Shown piece by piece: positions 60,101 through 64,000 of a stretch of DNA of 64,000 bases (positions are counted from its first letter, which is position 1; the number at the start of each line of letters is the position of its first letter). Position numbers and translations under genes: made by a program. A model generated the notes under the pieces. The model was not told where the DNA came from, did no database searches, and saw only the letters and a program-made list of their open reading frames with translations. This stretch comes from an uncultured Rhizobiaceae group bacterium (lineage in GTDB: Bacteria; Pseudomonadota; Alphaproteobacteria; Rhizobiales; Rhizobiaceae): NCBI GenBank assembly GCA_947501445.1, contig CANMVS010000003.1, positions 186,001 through 250,000 of the forward strand, read 5' to 3'.

Positions 60101-61689
60101 GCAAGGCTTTGTAATACGGTCTCAAAAATCAGTGTCTGCTGCCCAAGGCAGGTTTTCATGTCAGCCGGTGGAAATTTGATGCCGGTCAAAGGCAAATGGG
60201 CCAATTCAGCCCGCAGTTCAGGAGGTTGGATCGAATTTCCATTAACATAGGCATTGAATGCCTTTGTATCTTTGAGTGACCCATAGCGAATGCCAATCCC
60301 GCATATGACAATGTCATCTGCTGGTGGCTGCACCGGTACCGCAGCCGGGTAGGATAAGCCTGTGGCGGGTTTTTCTTCCAGAATGAGGTGAGCGTTATTG
60401 CCGCCAAATCCAAAATTGTTAATGCCTGCCCTGCGCACGGATGCGGTATTCCACGGCTCCTCCCTGCATAAAGGCCTCAGTGGAGAGTCTGCGAATTCGT
60501 CGCGCATGTCATCGGCGTGCAGCGTTGGAGGCATTATCTGCGCCTCCATGGCGGCCAGAACCTTGATAACGGATGCAATGCCGGCAACAGCCATCAGGTG
60601 GCCGAGATTGGATTTGAGTGATCCAACCGGCAAGTCGATTTTTTCGCCAAAAACGTCGCCAGAACTTATGATTTCGACACCATCACCAACAGGGGTCCCG
60701 GTCGCATGACACTCCAGCAATGAAATGGATTTTGGGTCCAGCTCTGCAACGTCATAAGCCATCCGGATGGCCCTGGTTTGTGCCTCGGCGTCAGGTGACA
60801 AAAGTCCGCGTTGCCGTCCGTCGTTAGACAGACCGGCGCCGCGTATCAGGCCTAAAATATTATCGTTGTCCCTTTGAGCGTCATCAAGACGTTTCAGGCA
60901 GATAACTGCTGCGCCTTCCGCCGGAACAAGACCATCTGCACTGCGGCTGAATGGTTTGCTGCAGCCTGTTGGGCTGAGGGCTTTTATTTCCAGGAACCCG
61001 TGATGTAAAAGGCTTTTGTCGGCGCCATTCATGGCGGCGGCAAGTGCAACGTCCACGGAACCCTCCGTCAACAGGTCACAGGCGTATTTTATTGCGTAGA
61101 GCGAGCTTGCACAGGCCGCATCAAGGGCGAATGCGGGACCGTTGATCCCCAGTGCTGCGGCCAGCATATGTGCAGGTCGCCCCGATGAGAAGCGTTCTTC
61201 AGCTTCCGATTCGCTGATTTGCGGGATGTTATCACAGGCCAGTTCGCGCAAAAGAGGCTGAACCACAAGCGATTTAAAAGTGATATCAACAAGACTGCGC
61301 GATGGATAGGACAGATTGCCTAAAACGACGGCAGAATTTTTTCCCTTGAGATTTTTATAACCAGCCTCCCGCACAGCCTGCCGACTTGCTTCCAGCAACC
61401 ATTGCAGTGAGCGGTCGTATCCCAATACGCGATCTGTCGGCAGCAAAAATCCGTTCGGATCGAAACACGCTTCGAAACCGGAGACAAAACCACTTGGGGC
61501 CGTAACCGGTGAAATGAAGCGGTGTGCATTTGTTTCACTGCAGTCGCCGGACCTTTGCTTGTCATCGGTCCGGCTGGCAGTGGTGATCAGATTTTTACCG
61601 GAGGCAATCGCTTCCCACAAAGCACGCGGTGTATTGGCACCGGGAACGATGCAGCCCCTTCCTATTATCGCTATTGGCGTAAATGCCAT
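54106..61689 (-). CDS. PUFA/secondary-lipid synthase subunit: KS-CLF-AT-multi-dehydratase (Pfa3-like)
   Basis: A 2527-residue iterative polyketide-type synthase. Residues 5-440: ketosynthase, with C193 (DAACASSLYA), H328 (ECHATGTPVGD) and H364 (KSNLGHLMAVAG). About 458-700: chain-length-factor-like KS with Glu622 aligned to the active Cys (TVSSEELSG). About 865-1190: acyltransferase, S953 in LGISQGEA. 1200-1350: low-complexity linker. Then FabA-like hotdog folds: about 1365-1530, degenerate; 1597-1745, with H1641 in YDGHFKNDPCMPG; 1795-1945, degenerate; 1985-2135, with H2031 in FKAHFWEDPVQPG. About 2155-2400: PKS-type DH (PYLLDHCPSYVIPTYP). The last 125 residues are unassigned. The order resembles myxobacterial Pfa3 without its acyltransferase tail. 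It starts 54 bases after the ACP/KR gene and must act with it. Product unknown. Confidence 0.88.
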   Translation of the reverse strand: MAFTPIAIIGRGCIVPGANTPRALWEAIASGKNLITTASRTDDKQRSGDCSETNAHRFISPVTAPSGFVSGFEACFDPNGFLLPTDRVLGYDRSLQWLLEASRQAVREAGYKNLKGKNSAVVLGNLSYPSRSLVDITFKSLVVQPLLRELACDNIPQISESEAEERFSSGRPAHMLAAALGINGPAFALDAACASSLYAIKYACDLLTEGSVDVALAAAMNGADKSLLHHGFLEIKALSPTGCSKPFSRSADGLVPAEGAAVICLKRLDDAQRDNDNILGLIRGAGLSNDGRQRGLLSPDAEAQTRAIRMAYDVAELDPKSISLLECHATGTPVGDGVEIISSGDVFGEKIDLPVGSLKSNLGHLMAVAGIASVIKVLAAMEAQIMPPTLHADDMRDEFADSPLRPLCREEPWNTASVRRAGINNFGFGGNNAHLILEEKPATGLSYPAAVPVQPPADDIVICGIGIRYGSLKDTKAFNAYVNGNSIQPPELRAELAHLPLTGIKFPPADMKTCLGQQTLIFETVLQSLAGIKPADPIKSGIFIGMGCDANAARPEGSLGIEAFCRNLDLDLPKDKLKDFVDSMEGIRVGNQVLSTMPNLPANRLNVQLDWRGVGFTVSSEELSGFAGVALAVRALQNRELDMAVAGAVDVSADQIHKNVLSAMGLSSLEVADAAVSIVLKRKENALRDGDPIIAEIAMQPTDNQMVDKEADPLVIPELATAHAAHSMIRLAATIGCASTMVMRAEGDLLAQHLNANRKMRPVTATSFTGQQQSVYIKNISAYPASGSHPIAPFMFYAAANSREELIKSLADGQSGGQGTWKLAITAENQEKLNQRIQASLKNLKDGKNPFGPCIYFRNEPMHGKIAFAYPGIGTLYPGMDMTLLEIFPDIRIDLQTRYPAVSRQVIEALTNNDEIPQDHATRAKILTYHSVFMTQLLQKHLGVEPDICLGISQGEANMIAAMDVWENGMPDIIDHVVESGFYTELAGDHPLIAQHWKLPSHEAPDWLNIEIVAPIEKVEDAVKDFDRVYITIVNSPEQCLIGGQADQCRAVMDRLGGKCGIESNTDLAWHGTFAAAFGDRFYDLHHHPIKQIPDCRFYFNASHKAVDPDSDRIADQLRHQGINRVDFPPTVQAAWNDGARIFIDIGPRAGLATAISAALKDQDHITVAADRSKRDALRQIVDMAATLYALGVPVNMAQLDRRVTHVRQTSRTSDQVDKKPQFDAPVHMSEVAIPRPIEATPKRQQSMTNDADKPKLELVAMARPSTRNTWVVAAPAEDSVNRNPVQAAAQIMTAPVMRAAPASEPETDGPMTLEQSKIADFPGAKAEAMQKNVTLGEHTGSCVKPLDIIEPTGPTFNRSDLEIHAGGRISEIFGSLFHQQDGHSVQCRMPQPPLLLADRVTGITGEPGSMGKGICWTETDVTHDSWYLSQDRMRTGVVIESGQADLFLASWLGVDFLNKGQRAYRLLGCEITFHEGDLPKPGDTLKFQIQIEGHANLGDQRLFFFQYDARIGDRLLSSVRNGQAGFFTAQELANATGVLWEAKNDQAKPDAIMDPTPLATAKRAFSDADILAFCQGDAYTCFGDGFTNTAAHTRTPRIPGGRMRMVDRVVEFDPTGGPWQRGYLKAEFNVPADAWFYDGHFKNDPCMPGTLMAEAAAQALQVYMAALGLTIERDGWRFSPATNEAFKFECRGQVIPDKAHLVTYEIFVEEVIVGSEPTVYAALVARSDGFKVFMCRRFGMKLVRDWLLEEDTIASLPAHQPTVVSPTGDVRGDIGALIACCQGKPSVAFGSMYAKFDHGHNIPRLPQPPYFFMSEVVSVDCDPAKPTENGTMICKYHVPADAWYFDDGGNEKMPFSVLTECFLQPCGWLASYMGFALGPQVKFRNLDGQEVIVHKEIGRDEGTLEFEVKFTRSAQAGPMVIVFYEVLCRSDGQVIGSLKTDFGFFPPDALKAQKGLPVKPEHREQLKLEQQKGQVDSSVFQDTDAPKMPADRLLMVDQVSYFSNEGGPAGLGRAIGQQEIDPHSWYFKAHFWEDPVQPGSLGLEAIYNLFKAAVKLKGLHKRFSNPRFEGPAIGETLEWAYRGQIVPTNTVVTTEFDITEIVDEGDTILVRGSGSLWVDELRGYEVKNYSLRIRESALEKPGLADDPMQFTLDLDKQPYLLDHCPSYVIPTYPAMGFVGKILHHVSTENSPVVKIENLEINSWILYDGGRNSIAIESEPITDTVSQLKFISTQQQSGIRKNVGRVRVTTADHYEQPPVAWEAPMEILSRDDPYASGNLFHDTAFQLARSVNMAATSSVFEFSAQEAIENADGDWVILADALLHGIPHQRPQIWFGDRVNDLTCFPYRIDQLSIYAAPPETGTIHVVSRALKQTTARTVLVGVQASYEGRVFLEMTVTEALCPLDGLLRMSPASVRDYFRNKAYFEGWCVSEQHGGTSTLTKSKVKRLNWLPGTLEMLYGLSEAPITDQAKLTEQIALKDYFATRLKLHPAHVQLTETHVVIADRNPVALDQIAYGWISDEAFQVGK

Positions 61690-61743
61690 TTCAGTTCCCC
61701 GGTAGATTTGTCATGAAATCCGGCGCGCCTTCGACACACACAC

Positions 61744-64000
61744 TCAGCCGTTGGTCGAAGGCGTGGATGTTTCAATTCGACCGGTTCCGGCAAAGACAAT
61801 TTCCGGATTTGAGCCAGAGCCACGCAAACACTCACGCAGGAAGGCATCAACCCCAATTGCTTCGGGTATCAGGGGAATTCCCATTGACTGGAATTTGGCC
61901 CGGACCGCATCATCCACCATGCCACCTTCCCATGGCCCCCAGTTTATGGAGCTCACCTTGCATTTTGGCATCAGGTTTTTGAGTGACCAGGCCATGCGAT
62001 TGAGCACTTCATTTGCCATGGCATAGTCCGATTGGCCGGTATTGCCGTATCGGCCGGCAATGGATGAAAACAGATTTACAAACTCCAGTTCGTCGGCATC
62101 GGTCGCACTAAGCAGGGCCATCAGACCATCAACCTTGGTTTTGAAAACCCGTTCAAATTGCTGATCCGCCTTGTCCTTTATCAATTTGTCAGCCAGCACA
62201 CCTGCACCATGGATCAACCCATTTATGCTGCCCCAGTTTTTGCGCACCTGAGAGATGACGTTTTCCACCTGCTCAGAATTGGTAATGTCGACAGCGTAGT
62301 ACAATACGTTCGACCCGGCGGCTTCTATCGCGGCGATGGTTTTTGCAATATCCCTGGATGCAAGCAATTGACTGGATGCGGCACGCAGTTCAGCCAGCGA
62401 TGACGCTTGCGGGGTGTTTCTTGCCTTGTCGGCAAGGGCACCAACCAATGCCGTGTCGCTGATATCTGCGTCTATATCTGCTGGCCAATCTATCAATTGG
62501 GTTCGGCCGAGAAGCACAAAATTCAATTTGGCTACCTGCGCCAGATTGGTAATGATGGAGGCGGTAATCCCGCGACCGCCACCGGAGACAACAATGGTCA
62601 TTCCATCGCGCAGATTGCTGATGTTCTGTGTGGATTGCGCCACTTGCCGGGATTTTGGTACGAGGCGTGTACCATCGGCCAGTAACCCAACTTCGGTTTC
62701 ACTGCCACCGAACAGCAATTCGTCAGCAATTGCCTGGACGGCCAATTCCAACCCGGCTTCTGATAATGCAATATCTATGGCTTTGACATGTGCTTTTGGC
62801 CATTCAAGGGCTGCCGTTTTCGCCAGCCCGGTCAGACCGCCACGCGCGGCCGCCTCTATGTCATGCAGATGCCGACCAAGCCTGCCACCGGTATCATGCA
62901 GGGTGATGAAAACACCGCCTTCACGCTGAAAAACATCGGCAATTGTGCGCGCGGTACGCAGGGCATTCAAATGGACCTGCAAACTGCTGGCATCCAGTTG
63001 TAAGCCGGCGGTTGAGATAACAATACGAGCCTGGGGGGTGACCGTTGAGCAACACGTTGCGGCAAGACCACCCTCGGTCAGTTTCTCTGCAAGGGCATTT
63101 GCTACATCAGGTGCCTCATTGGTTACATAAATCGTATCGGAAGATTGAAGCCAACGTGCGGCACTATGATCGGCAACAACCTGCTGAAGCTCAACTTCCT
63201 GCCGAAACAAACCCATTTGTCCAGCTCGCGCTGGTGTCGTTTCGTCCAACTGAACTAAAGTTGGTTGAGTAGTTGCCACTTCAGCCTCAGCCTGAACTGA
63301 AACTTCACGACCACCGATCGCCTCGGCAATCTGCGCCAGTGTTCTCAGTTCCGCCAGCCTTGCCGGATCAATCTCCGGCATATCAGGCATGCGTTCGCGC
63401 AGTGCGGAGAGGATTTCAACCTGTTTGATGCTGTCGATACCCAGCTCTGCCTCCAGATCCATGTTCATGTCGAGCATGTCCTGGGGGTAACCGGTTTTCT
63501 CGGCAACGATCTCCAGAACAAGCGGGGCCATGGTGTCAACCTGGGCCGCTGCTGGTGTTGCCACCGAAGCTGCAATGGGTTGCGCGGCTGCTGTCACGGT
63601 CACGTCCTCTTGTGGCATGACAGCAGCTGCGATCGGCTCAGGCGCAGGGTGTGGAGCAACGCCGTTGAGCCCAGGGGGAGGTGTGGATTGTTGTGGAGCA
63701 GCGCCACCGATGGCCTCGGCAATCTGCGCCAGAGTTCTCAGTTCCGCCAGCCTTGCCGGATCAATCTCCGGCATATCGGGCATGCGCTCGCGCAATGCTG
63801 ATAGAATCTCGACCTGTTTGATGCTGTCGATACCCAACTCTGCCTCCAGATCCATGTTCATGTCGAGCATGTCCTGGGGGTAGCCGGTTTTCTCGGCAAC
63901 GATCTCCAGAACAAGCGGGGCCATGGTGTCGACCTGGGCCACTGCTGGTGTTGCCACCGGAGCTGCAATTGGCATCGCAATGGGTTGCGCGGCTGCTGTC
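61744..64000 (-). CDS. PfaA-like synthase C-terminus: tandem ACPs and ketoreductase (5' end outside window)
   Basis: The minus-strand frame is open to base 64000, so the N-terminus is missing; the in-frame ATG at 63975 is internal, because the bases before it encode the same Ala/Pro linker found between the ACPs. Two acyl-carrier domains are visible, each with LGIDSIKQVEIL; the phosphopantetheine serines are at 63823-63825 and 63430-63432. A ketoreductase follows: NADPH loop VVSGGGRGITASI and catalytic SSIAGRYGNTGQSDYAMANE. The chain ends at TPSTNG without the dehydratase that many PfaA proteins carry after the ketoreductase. By family the missing part should hold KS, malonyl-transferase and further ACPs. 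It lies upstream of the KS-CLF-AT gene and is probably co-transcribed. Confidence 0.9.
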   Translation of the reverse strand, partial: TAAAQPIAMPIAAPVATPAVAQVDTMAPLVLEIVAEKTGYPQDMLDMNMDLEAELGIDSIKQVEILSALRERMPDMPEIDPARLAELRTLAQIAEAIGGAAPQQSTPPPGLNGVAPHPAPEPIAAAVMPQEDVTVTAAAQPIAASVATPAAAQVDTMAPLVLEIVAEKTGYPQDMLDMNMDLEAELGIDSIKQVEILSALRERMPDMPEIDPARLAELRTLAQIAEAIGGREVSVQAEAEVATTQPTLVQLDETTPARAGQMGLFRQEVELQQVVADHSAARWLQSSDTIYVTNEAPDVANALAEKLTEGGLAATCCSTVTPQARIVISTAGLQLDASSLQVHLNALRTARTIADVFQREGGVFITLHDTGGRLGRHLHDIEAAARGGLTGLAKTAALEWPKAHVKAIDIALSEAGLELAVQAIADELLFGGSETEVGLLADGTRLVPKSRQVAQSTQNISNLRDGMTIVVSGGGRGITASIITNLAQVAKLNFVLLGRTQLIDWPADIDADISDTALVGALADKARNTPQASSLAELRAASSQLLASRDIAKTIAAIEAAGSNVLYYAVDITNSEQVENVISQVRKNWGSINGLIHGAGVLADKLIKDKADQQFERVFKTKVDGLMALLSATDADELEFVNLFSSIAGRYGNTGQSDYAMANEVLNRMAWSLKNLMPKCKVSSINWGPWEGGMVDDAVRAKFQSMGIPLIPEAIGVDAFLRECLRGSGSNPEIVFAGTGRIETSTPSTNG
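63311..63562 (-). repeat. ACP coding repeat, second in protein order
   Basis: About 250 bases repeat the unit at 63704-63955 with a period of 393 bases. The encoded protein is identical over 79 residues; the nucleotide differences I can see are all synonymous. Confidence 0.9.
63704..63955 (-). repeat. ACP coding repeat, first visible in protein order
   Basis: The partner of the unit at 63311-63562, 393 bases upstream in coding direction. The array probably continues beyond the window, since the preceding linker matches the inter-ACP linker. Confidence 0.9.

Noticed and set aside
63311-63955. Tandem repeat considered as a CRISPR or satellite array
   Set aside because: The repeats are in-frame ACP domains with a 393-base period. 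No CRISPR-like short repeats with unique spacers occur in the window.

Overview
The window reads as chromosomal DNA of an alphaproteobacterium, most likely a marine or soil member of the Hyphomicrobiales (Rhizobiales). The evidence is gene content: MMSDH-type mmsA, BluB, a candidate Irr-type iron box, many ABC and TRAP importers, and catabolic enzyme sets separated by small regulators. The genus cannot be fixed from the sequence. No rRNA, tRNA, CRISPR array, insertion sequence or prophage gene was seen. Coding density is high and most genes sit in short, tightly spaced operons.

Layout. 1-3108: 3'-incomplete gene (minus strand) for a large RTX/VCBS-repeat protein. 3.6-11.3 kb: housekeeping and metabolic genes (LysR regulator, mmsA, DUF1203, pgi, fadD, bluB). 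11.6-14.4 kb: imelysin plus di-heme cytochrome pair behind a candidate iron-responsive operator. 14.4-31 kb: a catabolic island built around a double palindromic operator at 21.73-21.77 kb. Leftward it drives a EutA-like racemase-family protein, a sarcosine/dimethylglycine-type FAD dehydrogenase, a PLP lyase and a BisC-type molybdoenzyme. Rightward it drives a HutC-type GntR regulator, an M20 deacylase, a diaminopropionate ammonia-lyase, an M24 hydrolase and a cupin. An Ehu-like amino-acid ABC importer and an Lrp/AsnC regulator follow.

31.7-37.7 kb: TetR, a three-gene TRAP importer, a cyclase-family hydrolase, a BKACE enzyme and an OsmC protein in one operon. 37.8-47.8 kb: a short RES-domain gene, then a COG0523 GTPase overlapping a YtcJ-like amidohydrolase, divergent from a LysR regulator and a complete dipeptide-type ABC importer. 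47.9-54.0 kb: RpiR regulator, TAXI-TRAP importer and UspA in one minus-strand operon, divergent from a second BKACE gene. 54.1-64.0 kb: two giant genes of a PUFA/secondary-lipid synthase. The first ends in tandem ACPs and a ketoreductase and runs off the window. The second is a 2527-residue KS-CLF-AT-multi-dehydratase protein.

The strongest leads are three: the lipid synthase, whose product is unknown and whose second subunit fuses domains that classical marine PfaB/PfaC keep apart; the 12-15 kb catabolic island, which combines deacylation, diaminopropionate cleavage, FAD-dependent demethylation and sulfoxide-type reduction under one operator; and a dispersed ~100-bp palindromic intergenic repeat present in at least five copies, sometimes supplying a stop codon to the adjacent gene.
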